A stretch of 64,000 nt of DNA from a bacterium (GTDB lineage Bacteria; Planctomycetota; SZUA-567). A model generated the notes under the pieces. That model searched no databases. It saw only the letters and a program-made list of their open reading frames with translations, and had not been told where the DNA came from. A program made the position numbers and the translations under genes. The DNA lies in NCBI GenBank assembly GCA_003245715.1, contig QKCJ01000038.1, positions 1 to 64,000 on the forward strand, written 5' to 3'. Below are positions 1-8,789 of the stretch, piece by piece. Positions within the stretch are counted from its first letter, which is position 1, and each line of letters starts with the position of its first letter.

Positions 1-237
1 TGTATAGCGACTCGGACGGCTTAGACCGTGAATAGGTGATGACCCACCGGGGCAGCGCGACTTTATGTTTGCGAAATCAGTTAGAGAAGGAGAATGAAAA
101 TGCCTCATTCTTAAGATTTCCCCTTGACAAACATCATAGGTAAATAGGGAATTCCTTCTTCCGGCCATTCTTTTTGCCGAGAAGTTTTTTTGTCCGCCAA
201 TGTCTTGTGAATTATTTCTATTCATAACGCTCTCCAT
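1..237 (-). CDS. Partial CDS running off the left edge, possibly a prepilin-like protein N-terminus
   Basis: The minus strand stays open from an ATG at 237 (or a second ATG at 225) to base 1, 79 codons without a stop. The ATG at 225 has a GGAG a few bases upstream; the ATG at 237 is preceded by a GGAGG-like run about 16 bases away. The visible product is basic and low in hydrophobic residues, and I see no domain. It sits directly downstream of, and on the same strand as, the GntR/LacI-type regulator. In Lentisphaerota, prepilin-like proteins can carry odd basic N-terminal extensions before the FTLIE leader, so this may be the start of one. That is inference, since the diagnostic part would lie outside the window. 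It could also be a chance open frame. Confidence 0.4.
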   Translation of the reverse strand, partial: MESVMNRNNSQDIGGQKNFSAKRMAGRRNSLFTYDVCQGEILRMRHFHSPSLTDFANIKSRCPGGSSPIHGLSRPSRYT

Positions 238-335
238 GAATATGAAGCCCCCTCCTCAATTTTGAATATCAGCCAGACAAATAAGTACCCATTTTATGGA
301 AACGGTATAGATTAATAATATCAGAAGCAGTTCTG

Positions 336-1415
336 CTAGCAGGTTTCGCGCGGTGTAACCTTTGAACTGATGCTGATACTGATAATTTTGTTCGTGTTCT
401 TCCCATCAAGTGAGTTGGTTATCTGGGTCGCAAGTTCAAGGCCTATTTCTTCAAGCGGCGGTGTTATTGTCGTGATGTTCTCGCCGCGAAATATTGAGTT
501 GTCATCAAACCCCATAAGCCCGAAGTCTTTCCCGGCCTTTAAACCTTTTTCTTTTGAATATTCAAGCAACTTCGCCGCGCCACGGTCATTGGAGGCCACC
601 AGCGCAGTTTTCTGTCCACTGACAAGTCCCCTGATATCAAAGTCTGGATTGTGATAGTCATAACCCATTTTTAGTAATGAGACTTTGCCATCAGTCTCCC
701 TGATTAGGCCAAATTCCAGACCACGGCATCTTTCCTTCGCCCAGTATAGCTTCATGTTCGGGGCAAAATAAACAACTTTCTCATAACCTTTCTCTATCAG
801 ATACTCTGCCGCAAGCACCCCTTCACCAAACATGTTCAGAGAGACAACATTAAACGGCCAGTCACTGAAAACCGATGTGCCACGGTTGAAGATAAAAACA
901 TTGTTATGAAACTTGAAGAGCAGCTCCGGATGGTCCTTTATTATGCTGTCGGTAAAGGTCTCACTGACAACAAGGATCGCGTTGTACCCTTCCGTAGCTA
1001 TCCTTTTAATATAAGAAAGTAGTTCATCGTAAGTTGTAAGCTCCGTACCATCGCGGTAGATGGGCTCAATGTTTGCGCCTTCTATGCCTTTATTGAAAGC
1101 CGAGACAATCCGCTCGTTCCAGTGAATCGCGTTATTACAGGTATTGAGGATGCAGACACGCCTGGTATTTACGCACTTGAGTTCCCCGATACGCAGGGTA
1201 TTGGGGATCTTGCCGACAAATGTCCCCTGACGTTTATTGCGCCAGAGTATCCCGTGTTCCTCAAGTTTCTTGATCGCAAAGTGCGCATTCATCCGGTTGG
1301 TACAGTGGGTCTTGCTCAATGCGGTCTCTGTCGGTAGCTTACTGCCAAGAGGAAGCCTACCCTTGAGGATATCTTCCAGTATTGAGTTATATATTTTTTC
1401 CTGAAATAGGTTCAT
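336..1415 (-). CDS. GntR-type HTH / LacI-type sugar-binding transcriptional regulator
   Basis: 359 residues. Residues 1-70 form a GntR winged helix-turn-helix (IYNSILEDILKGRLPLGSKL, then a recognition region and the wing GTFVGKIP). From about residue 85 to the end is a periplasmic-binding-protein-like effector domain of the LacI/AraR kind (IGYSD-like strands, FDIRGLVSGQKTALVASNDR, GLMGFDD, ITTITPPLEEIG). This GntR-DNA-binding plus LacI-effector fusion is typical of AraR-type repressors that respond to a sugar. It likely controls itself and the truncated gene downstream on the same strand. An 8-bp inverted repeat lies just upstream of its start. The ligand cannot be told from the sequence. Confidence 0.85.
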   Translation of the reverse strand: MNLFQEKIYNSILEDILKGRLPLGSKLPTETALSKTHCTNRMNAHFAIKKLEEHGILWRNKRQGTFVGKIPNTLRIGELKCVNTRRVCILNTCNNAIHWNERIVSAFNKGIEGANIEPIYRDGTELTTYDELLSYIKRIATEGYNAILVVSETFTDSIIKDHPELLFKFHNNVFIFNRGTSVFSDWPFNVVSLNMFGEGVLAAEYLIEKGYEKVVYFAPNMKLYWAKERCRGLEFGLIRETDGKVSLLKMGYDYHNPDFDIRGLVSGQKTALVASNDRGAAKLLEYSKEKGLKAGKDFGLMGFDDNSIFRGENITTITPPLEEIGLELATQITNSLDGKNTNKIISISISSKVTPRETC

Positions 1416-1431
1416 TACGTAACTCTCGCGG

Positions 1432-1466
1432 TAATGTTATTATATTTTATTTATGTTTTAACATTA
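1432..1466 (-). promoter_or_regulatory. Inverted repeat upstream of the GntR/LacI regulator, candidate operator
   Basis: TAATGTTA (1432-1439) and TAACATTA (1459-1466) form a perfect 8-bp inverted repeat with a 19-bp AT-rich centre, starting 17 bases upstream of the regulator ATG. A direct repeat CATTATC follows at 1462-1475. The placement suggests autoregulation. The rest of the gap up to the carbonic anhydrase gene (to 1717) is AT-rich and shows nothing else that I can name. Confidence 0.4.
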
Positions 1467-1717
1467 TCGCATTATCTCTGCTAAGCAAGTATATTCTCAA
1501 ACTTTTTTCATCATGCAAGCAAATAGCTGCCTTATTTTGCCAAAATTAGTTAAGAAAAATATTGTCGCGCAGACCAGGTCCGGAAGATGAAATATTGTCT
1601 TTTGCATTTACTTTTTTATTGATAGTTATTTTGGGGCTTTAACGTTGCCGGAAAAATGAAAAGATAATACAATCCGTATCAGGGAAACCCATTATGGGAA
1701 GATAAGGAGGGCAGTAA

Positions 1718-2515
1718 ATGAGAATATCTGATGTGTTGAAGGTTGCTTTGGGGTTGTGTCTGGTTGTTGGACTGGGAGGGTTGAAGGCTGCGGATAAGCC
1801 CGGGCCGGCAGAAGCGTTGAAGATGTTGGAGGATGGTAATGCGCGGTATGTTGCCGGAGAGATGAAGAGTCCGAATCAGTCTGCGGAGCGCAAGAAATTG
1901 TCCAGTCACTCTAATCAGGGTAATTACGCTTATGCGACGGTTCTTTCATGCTCGGACTCGCGTGTTCCGGTTGAGCTGATCTTTGATGTGGGTGTGATGG
2001 ACCTTTTCGTTGTCAGGGTTGCGGGGAATGTCTGTAATACTGATGAGATAGGGTCGATTGAGTATGGGCTTGCCCATGTCAATACTCCGGTTTTGGTAGT
2101 GCTTGGGCATAAGCAATGCGGCGCGGTGACAGCGGTTACGCAGGAGGTTGAAGGTGACGGCCACCCGCTTGAGAGAAATATTCCGCCTTTGGTCGCGAGC
2201 ATAATTCCGGCTGTTGAGCGTGCGCAGAAAATGCATACTGAGGTGAAAGGGCTGAAGATTGTCCCGTACGCAATTGAAGAAAACGTATGGCAGTCAATTG
2301 AAAATCTCTTCATGCAAAGCCCGGCAACACGGGAGATTGTGAAAAAAGGCAAGGCCAAAATTATCGGCGCTGTATACAATCTGGAGACCGGTAAGGTCGA
2401 GTGGCTGCCGGAAGAGAAGGTGGTGGAGATTCTTGCAAAGGTAGAGAAAAATCCGCAACGGGCGATGAATGCAATGTATGAAATGAAAGAAGCTTCAGGC
2501 GCGAAAGTTCACTGA
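1718..2515 (+). CDS. Periplasmic beta-carbonic anhydrase
   Basis: 265 residues. Reversibly hydrates CO2 to bicarbonate with a zinc ion. The zinc-site pattern of the beta class is complete: C78-S-D80-S-R82, then H131 and C134 in LGHKQCG. Residues 1-25 form a signal peptide (hydrophobic VALGLCLVVGLGGLKA, cleavage near KAA-D), so the enzyme should act in the periplasm, unlike the usual cytoplasmic beta enzymes. The start is supported by a strong AAGGAGGG Shine-Dalgarno sequence. It stands alone: a terminator follows it, and no transporter or metabolic partner is next to it. Possible roles are CO2/bicarbonate supply or pH control in the envelope. Confidence 0.92.
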   Translation: MRISDVLKVALGLCLVVGLGGLKAADKPGPAEALKMLEDGNARYVAGEMKSPNQSAERKKLSSHSNQGNYAYATVLSCSDSRVPVELIFDVGVMDLFVVRVAGNVCNTDEIGSIEYGLAHVNTPVLVVLGHKQCGAVTAVTQEVEGDGHPLERNIPPLVASIIPAVERAQKMHTEVKGLKIVPYAIEENVWQSIENLFMQSPATREIVKKGKAKIIGAVYNLETGKVEWLPEEKVVEILAKVEKNPQRAMNAMYEMKEASGAKVH

Positions 2516-2575
2516 TAAATGAGCGTTGAATAAATGCTGCCAAAAGCTATAGAATTGGTGGTAGTCGATGAATGT

Positions 2576-2612
2576 AAAGGCACAGGCTGAGGAATTGGCC
2601 TGTGCCTTTTCT
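2576..2612 (+). terminator. Rho-independent terminator after carbonic anhydrase
   Basis: AAAGGCACAGGC (2576-2587) pairs with GCCTGTGCCTTT (2598-2609) around a 10-base loop and runs into TTTTCTATT. It closes the carbonic anhydrase transcript 60 bases after its stop. Confidence 0.85.
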
Positions 2613-2694
2613 ATTAATCAATGGTAGTTTATGATACAGAAAATCCCCTTACATTAAATCCTTGTTATTACAGGAGTTCAAACTATAAAATTCG

Positions 2695-2723
2695 TTGACA
2701 TTAATGTTTGATAAACGTATATT
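2695..2723 (+). promoter_or_regulatory. Sigma70-type promoter of the exopolysaccharide operon
   Basis: TTGACA (2695-2700), a 17-bp spacer and TATATT (2718-2723) give a near-consensus promoter. It lies about 170 bases upstream of the first gene of the polysaccharide operon, leaving a long 5' leader. No riboswitch fold was recognised in the leader. The gap 2516-2895 holds the terminator above, this promoter and otherwise AT-rich DNA. Confidence 0.55.
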
Positions 2724-2895
2724 TGACAATTGATTATGTGCGTAATTAAATGGCATTTTTGCCGCCGTTATCCTCCGGATAATGCGTTTTGATGGGGCGG
2801 ACAACAGTTTGCCATGGCAGGCAGATGGTATGCGCAGAGTATAGTGTTTGAACATGAATATTGCATGAACTGTATAAAGTCATAGAATATTTTAT

Positions 2896-5052
2896 ATGAT
2901 AAATCGCCCGATAACCCCGGTAAAAAGTGTCAAAAAGCATAAGTTGCTTGCAGCGACTTTTGTTGTCTTCTTCACAGCTATTGCTGTGTTGGCAGGGGTA
3001 TTGATACCGCCGGTGTATCGTTCGTCTTCATTGATTCACGTTTCTCCCCGTTATATTGGCAACCTTGGTGACGATTCGTCGAGTGTCTCAAAAAACTACC
3101 AGGAATATGCCAACAACCAGATTTATATCATCCAGAGTTATGAGGTGTTGAAAGACGCTTTGCTGCGTCTTGGGGACAAGGCTGAGATGTGGTCGCACCC
3201 GAGGGGGATGCGCAATAAAATATTCAGCTGGGGCAAAACTTCAAAAGAACTTGCGCCGGAGAATCTTGCCAGTGACCTGCAAATTGAGCTTCTACCCAAG
3301 AGTAATATCATTGAAGTCGCGCTTGAGGATACATCGCCTGAGGGGTTGGCGGAGACGGTAAATGCGATTGTCAGTGCTTATATGTTCAGGATACGCGGTG
3401 ATATGGTTCTGGGCAAGGATGAGCGCCGCAGCAATCTGCGCAAGCGAAAGCGTGAGTTGCAGGAGCAGATGCATAACCTGAAGCTTACCAAGGTGAAATT
3501 GTCTGAGGAGCTTGGGGTTTTTGTTTCGGCCGATCAGGCTGAGGACCCTTTCCGCAAGAATGTGGAGGCGTTGTATTCGGCGTTGTATGATTCGGGGTTG
3601 AGTACGGTTCGGGCTAAGGCGGTATTAAATGCGGAGAATAAGCGTTTTGAGGAGCTTAGTGATGAGAAGCTGAGGGTGCTTGCCTCGGCGGCGGCGGATA
3701 AAAACACAATTGTCCGCGAGGCTTATAAGGCGCTGGCTGACCAGAAGGCATTGTTAAAGTCGCTGGTCGATAATATGAAGCCGACGCACCCGAAGAGGGC
3801 GAAGGTTGAGTACGAGATAAAAATCCGTACCAAGGATTATGACACTCTCAGGGAGAAGGTGGTTGAGGACGAGATAAAGAATCTTCACTGGGAGATGCAG
3901 AATTCGTTGCTGAAGGCGAAGTTCAATGCCGAGCAGGCGGTGCAGGTTGAGGCTGAATTGCGTGCGAAGCTTGATGACTATAAAAAGCGGACTTACCGTT
4001 ATAATTCCCTGTATCAGCAGGCAACGGATCTGCAGCGTGAAATCACCAGAGTGCGTGAGCAGCTTGAGAAGATCGAGGACACGCTTGACAGCTTCATTAC
4101 CGAGGAGAACGCGCCTGGGTCAATCAAGCTTTCGTCAATAGCGCGTTATCCTGAGAGTCCCAATTACCGTAACAAGATCAAATTTTCCGTGATGTTGTTC
4201 TTTCTGGGGGTAGTCCTCAGTATTGGTGTGCCTTCATTGCTTGATATGTTAAATCCGTGGGTGATGACGCCGCAGGATATAAAAAACCGGATCGGCTATC
4301 CGCCGATTGCCTGCATTGTTGAGGGGGATACTCCTTTACTGATGCACTTTGCCGATGACCAGATCCGACGGATGGCTCTCTCGATTGATTCTCTGAGGAT
4401 GAAGGGCGGGGTAAAAAAAATACTTGTAACTTCGGTAAAGGCCGGCGGGGGTACTACTGAGATTTGTCTGCGTCTTTGCCGGGCTTTTGGCAAGATCGGG
4501 ATAAGCTCATTGCTGGTTGAGGCGAATGTCTTCAAGCCTGACCGGAAGTATGCAGAGAAAAATATGCCGGGATTACTTGATATTATCCGTGATGGCATGG
4601 CGGCTTATGACTGCATAATTCCGGCTGACGAGAGGAAGAAACTTCCTGACCGGATACCGGTGGGGCATAAGAAGAGAGAGACACTGCTCCCGTCGGGCCT
4701 TCAATTGAACAGTTATCTTGATGGGGTGCTTAAGGAGTATGAACTTTGTATGTTTGATACTCCGGCGATTCTACTGTCAGCGGATGCGGAGCTTGTCGCC
4801 AGAAGTTGTGATGCGGCGATACTGGTTGTTGAAGCGGAGGGGGTAACCTTTCATGAGATGCAGCGTGCGGTTAATCTTCTTAGTGACATAACGGAAAATA
4901 CGGCAATTGTTCTCAACCGTGCGGTGATTTATAAAGGTTCAGGTTATTTTGCTGAAATCCTAAAAGAGTATCAGCCTGCAAACACAAATAAGTCCGGCGG
5001 GATTCTTAGTTTTCTATTCCCTAACAGAAAAAAAGCTGACCATAAGCAATGA
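2896..5052 (+). CDS. Wzz-type polysaccharide co-polymerase with a degenerate BY-kinase domain
   Basis: 718 residues. An N-terminal Wzz domain with a transmembrane helix (about 17-38) is followed by a large periplasmic coiled-coil region (about 170-405), a second membrane helix (about 430-448) and a cytoplasmic CpsD/BY-kinase-like ATPase fold (about 490-700). Proteins of this type set chain length and control export of exopolysaccharide. The nucleotide site is abnormal. The P-loop reads KAGGGTTE (515-522), with threonine at 520 where the invariant lysine belongs, and the Walker A' position reads LLVEANVFKPD (539-549), with E542 and N544 replacing the aspartates. Only Walker B (CMFDTP, D621) is normal. 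The C-terminus has no tyrosine cluster. It is probably a scaffold and not a kinase. The next gene overlaps by ATGA, so it starts the operon. There is no clear Shine-Dalgarno sequence. Confidence 0.85.
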   Translation: MINRPITPVKSVKKHKLLAATFVVFFTAIAVLAGVLIPPVYRSSSLIHVSPRYIGNLGDDSSSVSKNYQEYANNQIYIIQSYEVLKDALLRLGDKAEMWSHPRGMRNKIFSWGKTSKELAPENLASDLQIELLPKSNIIEVALEDTSPEGLAETVNAIVSAYMFRIRGDMVLGKDERRSNLRKRKRELQEQMHNLKLTKVKLSEELGVFVSADQAEDPFRKNVEALYSALYDSGLSTVRAKAVLNAENKRFEELSDEKLRVLASAAADKNTIVREAYKALADQKALLKSLVDNMKPTHPKRAKVEYEIKIRTKDYDTLREKVVEDEIKNLHWEMQNSLLKAKFNAEQAVQVEAELRAKLDDYKKRTYRYNSLYQQATDLQREITRVREQLEKIEDTLDSFITEENAPGSIKLSSIARYPESPNYRNKIKFSVMLFFLGVVLSIGVPSLLDMLNPWVMTPQDIKNRIGYPPIACIVEGDTPLLMHFADDQIRRMALSIDSLRMKGGVKKILVTSVKAGGGTTEICLRLCRAFGKIGISSLLVEANVFKPDRKYAEKNMPGLLDIIRDGMAAYDCIIPADERKKLPDRIPVGHKKRETLLPSGLQLNSYLDGVLKEYELCMFDTPAILLSADAELVARSCDAAILVVEAEGVTFHEMQRAVNLLSDITENTAIVLNRAVIYKGSGYFAEILKEYQPANTNKSGGILSFLFPNRKKADHKQ

Positions 5053-6461
5053 GATTCATTTCTGTCTGTCTTATCATCTTCTGCATCTTTGTGTCTTCTG
5101 TTATCGCGGCAGAAGATAATTCCAAATTGCTCAAAGGAGATATGGATTCTGACGGCAGGATTTCTGCTGAGGATTATGCGCTACTGATTCAGGCGGCAAT
5201 TGATCCGAAGGGCTACTGTCAGGAAAACGGGCTTGATTATAAGAGATTGCTCGACCTCGCTGATATTAATCAGAACGGGTTGATTGATATGCGTGATGCC
5301 AGCCTTCTTAAAGAGCTTAACAGTAAGAATCCTTATACCGGCAAGGTAACTCAGCCTAAAATTTCAGGGATCGCGCATGACCGGTTTCCTATCGGTGTCT
5401 GGCTGCAGTCACCATCGCGTGCCGGTGAGTATAAGGAGATTGGAATTAATCTTTATGTCTGTAGTTGGAAAGGCCCCAAAGATTCTGATTTGAAGACACT
5501 TAAGAAGTTTGACATGCCGCTGATTTGTGAGCAGAATGAGCATGGCTTGCGTAACATTGATGATCCGACGATCTGCGCTTGGATTTATCCTGATGAGCCG
5601 GATAATCTCAAGAAGGGCAAGAACGGGTATCTTCCGCCGATAATGCCGGATGAGGTCAGCGAAAAAATCCGGCAGATAAAGATGAAAGATCCGGGCAGGC
5701 AGGTTCTGCTTAATCTTGGCGTTGGTGTGGCCTGGGATGGCTGGTATGGCCGTGGTGCGCGGACGAACAAGCCTGAGGATTATCCTGCGTTTTACAAAGA
5801 AGCTGATATTGCCTCATTTGATTTTTATCCGTTTGCCAATGCGCCGAGAATGGTGCGTGGCGATGTCTGGCGCATTGGTGAAGGGGTGCGGCGGGTGATC
5901 GGCTGGACGAAGGGGGAGAAGAAGGTATGGTCGGTTATCGAGACTGGACCGATCAAATCCGACCTTGGTCCTACTCCGGAGAATGTCCGCTCTGAGGTGT
6001 GGATGGCGGTTATTAATGGCGCACGGGGGATAATTTATTTTGTACACCGTTTCCATCCCAAATTCTGTGATCACGAATTACTGAAAAACAAGGACATGGC
6101 TCAGGCCGTCAGCAGGATAAACAGTCGCCTTGCTGAGCTTGCGCCGGTGTTGAATAAAATTCCCGCCAAAGACAAGCCGCGTGTTGCCAGAAATGATTCG
6201 CTTTTGGGGGTGGAGGTGCGCTATATCCTTGCCCGCAATGATAATTATCTGTATGTCTTTGCAATTCCGATGGGTAAGGATAAGGTGCGGGTCGTTTTTG
6301 AGCTTGCTGATTATGTTGACAATGCAAAGGCAGAGGTCCTTGATGAAGGTCGTTTTGTTGAGGTCAGAAATGGCTTGCTTGAGGATGCGGTTGAAAACTG
6401 GAGTGCGAGGTTGTATCGCATAGCGCTTCCTGAGAAGGGGGCAGGCGACGGTGGAAAATAG
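5049..6461 (+). CDS. Secreted dockerin-bearing glycoside hydrolase-like protein in the EPS operon
   Basis: 470 residues. A signal peptide (1-20, VSSVIA-A) is followed by two calcium-binding dockerin-like repeats, GDMDSDGRISAEDYALL (30-46) and ADINQNGLIDMRDASLL (71-87). The rest is a probable (beta/alpha)8 barrel. The acidic residues best placed for catalysis are E183 in WIYPDEP and E298 in SVIETGP, followed by the barrel-closing strand ARGIIYFVHRF. The family is not one I can name; the spacing resembles clan-A glycosidases. It overlaps the preceding gene by 4 bases and the following gene by 11. That argues it trims or modifies the polysaccharide made by the operon, or releases it. A dockerin at the N-terminus with no cohesin gene nearby is unusual. 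Confidence 0.7.
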   Translation: MRFISVCLIIFCIFVSSVIAAEDNSKLLKGDMDSDGRISAEDYALLIQAAIDPKGYCQENGLDYKRLLDLADINQNGLIDMRDASLLKELNSKNPYTGKVTQPKISGIAHDRFPIGVWLQSPSRAGEYKEIGINLYVCSWKGPKDSDLKTLKKFDMPLICEQNEHGLRNIDDPTICAWIYPDEPDNLKKGKNGYLPPIMPDEVSEKIRQIKMKDPGRQVLLNLGVGVAWDGWYGRGARTNKPEDYPAFYKEADIASFDFYPFANAPRMVRGDVWRIGEGVRRVIGWTKGEKKVWSVIETGPIKSDLGPTPENVRSEVWMAVINGARGIIYFVHRFHPKFCDHELLKNKDMAQAVSRINSRLAELAPVLNKIPAKDKPRVARNDSLLGVEVRYILARNDNYLYVFAIPMGKDKVRVVFELADYVDNAKAEVLDEGRFVEVRNGLLEDAVENWSARLYRIALPEKGAGDGGK

Positions 6462-7854
6462 TTATCACTATGACCAGACATCGGTGACGGGGCTTGGACT
6501 GGCGGCGTTGTGTTTTAGCGTTATGCTGGTGCTGATGGTCAAGCGCGAGAATATAATCTGGCCGCTGATGCTGATTGCCTGTTTTATCTCTTTCGGGCAG
6601 CGGATAAACATACTGGGGTTGGACTTTACTTTCCTGCGGATATTATTGCTGGTGGCGACGCTGCGGATAGTGGCCAAGTGTGAGTATAAGGGCTTTAAAC
6701 TGCAGACTCTGGATGTGGTCTTTATTCTGCTACTGATAGCAAGGGCGGTTGTCTATGTACTGTTGCATGGGTCAGTGGGAAGCGCGGTGTATCAGAGCGG
6801 AGTGATGTATGATGCGTTGGGGGCGTATTTTTTCTGCAGGCTTTTTTTCAGGGATGAAAGAGACATAATCAAGTTCGCAAAAGTCATGGCGATTATTTCA
6901 ATACCGGTGGCGGTTTTCTTTCTGGTTGAGTGGGCAACAGGGCGTAATATGTTTTCCGCATTTGGCGGTGTTCCTCTGGTGTCGCTGGTGCGTTCGGGGC
7001 GTATCAGATGTCAGGGGGCGTTTTCGCATCCGATTATGGCAGGTTGTTTCTGGGTTACTGCGTTGATTTATGTTTCGTTGTTATTGGATAAAAGAAATAA
7101 TAGCATGTTTCTTGGGGTTGCCGGCGTTTTCTTTACATTGCTGATTATTTTCACTACCGCTTCAAGTACGCCGGTTCTGGCTATCGCTTTTGGCATGCTT
7201 GGCGCAGGTCTTTATTATCTGCGCAACCACCTCGTATCACTGACGGCGTTCTGTGTGTTTACTCTAACGTGTATGCATCTTGCCATGCGTGCTCCTGTCT
7301 GGCATCTCATCGGGCGAATTGATGTTGTTGGCGGTTCAACTGGTTATCACCGGTATAGGCTTATTGACGAATTTATCAAACATGCTGCGGACTGGTTTCT
7401 GCTTGGCGTCAAGGAGACGGGCGGGTGGGGGTATGGTCTGTCTGATGTTACTAATCAGTATGTGCTTGAGGGGATTACCGGTGGGGCTATTGGGCTGGCG
7501 TTTTTTCTGGTATTGCTTTTTATGCTTCTGAATGGCCTTCGTAAAAAGGCTCTTGAAGAACCGGATGATTATAAACGGATAATAATCTGGGGTGTATGGA
7601 CGTCTCTGTTTATGCAGGCCATGATTTTTTTTGCGGTCTCATACTTCGGGCAAATGCTTCTGATGTGGTACGTTGTTCTGGGCTTTGCGACAAGTCTGAT
7701 TTATTACCGGGGCGCATCCTCGGAAGGCGCTAAGGAAATAGAAAACCTGTCCATAAAAAATTCCCAGTCTGCAGCGGGTGTAAACTCTCCCTGGATAAGT
7801 CCCGGTGGCGCAAGGGATGGGCATAATAAAGGTTCTGCATGGATGAAAAAATAA
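6451..7854 (+). CDS. Wzy/O-antigen-ligase-like polysaccharide polymerase
   Basis: 467 residues with about ten to twelve hydrophobic segments spanning residues 15-425, and a large loop (about 300-345) containing GSTGYHRYRLIDEF and GVKETGGWGYGLSDVTNQYVLEG. The loop matches the O-antigen ligase/Wzy (Wzy_C) pattern. The C-terminal 45 residues are hydrophilic. It starts with GTG inside the previous gene, with an AAGGGGGC ribosome site. Its likely job is to polymerise lipid-linked repeat units in the periplasm. Ligase and polymerase cannot be separated from sequence alone. The Wzz-like gene upstream and the priming transferase further on favour polymerase. Confidence 0.75.
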   Translation: MENSYHYDQTSVTGLGLAALCFSVMLVLMVKRENIIWPLMLIACFISFGQRINILGLDFTFLRILLLVATLRIVAKCEYKGFKLQTLDVVFILLLIARAVVYVLLHGSVGSAVYQSGVMYDALGAYFFCRLFFRDERDIIKFAKVMAIISIPVAVFFLVEWATGRNMFSAFGGVPLVSLVRSGRIRCQGAFSHPIMAGCFWVTALIYVSLLLDKRNNSMFLGVAGVFFTLLIIFTTASSTPVLAIAFGMLGAGLYYLRNHLVSLTAFCVFTLTCMHLAMRAPVWHLIGRIDVVGGSTGYHRYRLIDEFIKHAADWFLLGVKETGGWGYGLSDVTNQYVLEGITGGAIGLAFFLVLLFMLLNGLRKKALEEPDDYKRIIIWGVWTSLFMQAMIFFAVSYFGQMLLMWYVVLGFATSLIYYRGASSEGAKEIENLSIKNSQSAAGVNSPWISPGGARDGHNKGSAWMKK

Positions 7855-8789
7855 AGCTATCCATAATAATTGTCAGTTACAATACCTGCGACATATTGCG
7901 TGGCTGCCTTGAGTCGATATATGTAAATCGGCCTTGCGGCGGGTTTGAAGTTTTTGTGGTTGATAATAATTCTGTTGATGGCAGCCCGGAGATGGTTGCG
8001 TTGGAATTCCCGCAAGTCGGGCTGATAAGAAATGCCGAGAACAAAGGCTTTGCTGCTGCAAATAATCAGGCTCTGCGGCTATGTTGTGGTGACAGCATCC
8101 TTCTGCTTAATTCAGATACTCTTGTTATTGCCGACGTGCTTGATCGTTCGCTGAGTTATCTGCAGGAAAATAGCGATGTGGGGGCGATGGGATGCCGGGT
8201 GCTTAACCGTGACGGATCTCTGCAGTACACCTGTTTTCGTTGGCCGTCATTGGCGGTTCTTTTTATTACGGCCAGCGGGCTTGCGCTGGTGCCTTTTAAA
8301 TCGCTTAAGGGGTATGAGCGGATGCGCTGGTGGAAGCGTGATACTGCGTGTGAAGTGGACGCGATTACTGGGTGCTATCTTATGCTGAGGCGGGAGGTGC
8401 TGCTTGCGGTTGGCGAGTTGGATGAGGATTTTTTCTTTTACGGTGAAGAGACTGACTGGTGCAGGAGAATTCAGCGGGCGGGCTACAAAACTGTTCTGGC
8501 GCCGGTTGGAGAGATAATTCATCTTGGTGGCGCAAGTGGTGAGGCGGCAAGTCCTCAGAGGAGGGTGATGCTTATTTCGGCGCTTGTTCTGCTGCATAAA
8601 AAACATAGTGGTATTTTGAGTGCGGTGCTTGCGCTGCTGATTTTGTTTTTCGGTGAACTGCTTCGGGGGATTGTTTGTGGCTTGGCCGGGGTGGTTTGTG
8701 GTAAAAAAATATTGCGCAGAGGCGTGAATCATTTTAAAATCTGTCTCGGGTTTGGTGCGGTCTTGCGTAAAATTATTGACAAGAGGTGA
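7839..8789 (+). CDS. Family 2 glycosyltransferase (WbbL-like)
   Basis: 316 residues. An inverting GT-A fold with the N-terminal LSIIIVSYNTCDILRGCLES, VVDNNSVDGSPEM, the DXD-like LLLNSDTLV, then GCYLMLRREVLLAVGELDE and FFYGEETDWCRRIQRAGY, which is the standard layout of rhamnosyl/galactofuranosyl GT2 enzymes of the WbbL kind. A hydrophobic segment near residues 260-290 may attach it to the membrane. It overlaps the polymerase gene by 16 bases. It should add one sugar to the lipid-linked repeat unit on the cytoplasmic face; donor and acceptor are unknown. Confidence 0.87.
   Translation: MDEKIKLSIIIVSYNTCDILRGCLESIYVNRPCGGFEVFVVDNNSVDGSPEMVALEFPQVGLIRNAENKGFAAANNQALRLCCGDSILLLNSDTLVIADVLDRSLSYLQENSDVGAMGCRVLNRDGSLQYTCFRWPSLAVLFITASGLALVPFKSLKGYERMRWWKRDTACEVDAITGCYLMLRREVLLAVGELDEDFFFYGEETDWCRRIQRAGYKTVLAPVGEIIHLGGASGEAASPQRRVMLISALVLLHKKHSGILSAVLALLILFFGELLRGIVCGLAGVVCGKKILRRGVNHFKICLGFGAVLRKIIDKR

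Noticed and set aside
1-35. Plus-strand tail ending YSDSDGLDRE as the end of a gene
   Set aside because: Only eleven codons are visible; not enough to support a call, and the minus-strand frame is longer.
2723-2751. Second TTGACA (2723-2728) downstream of the EPS promoter
   Set aside because: No acceptable -10 at 16-18 bp; the overlapping promoter at 2695-2723 is far better.
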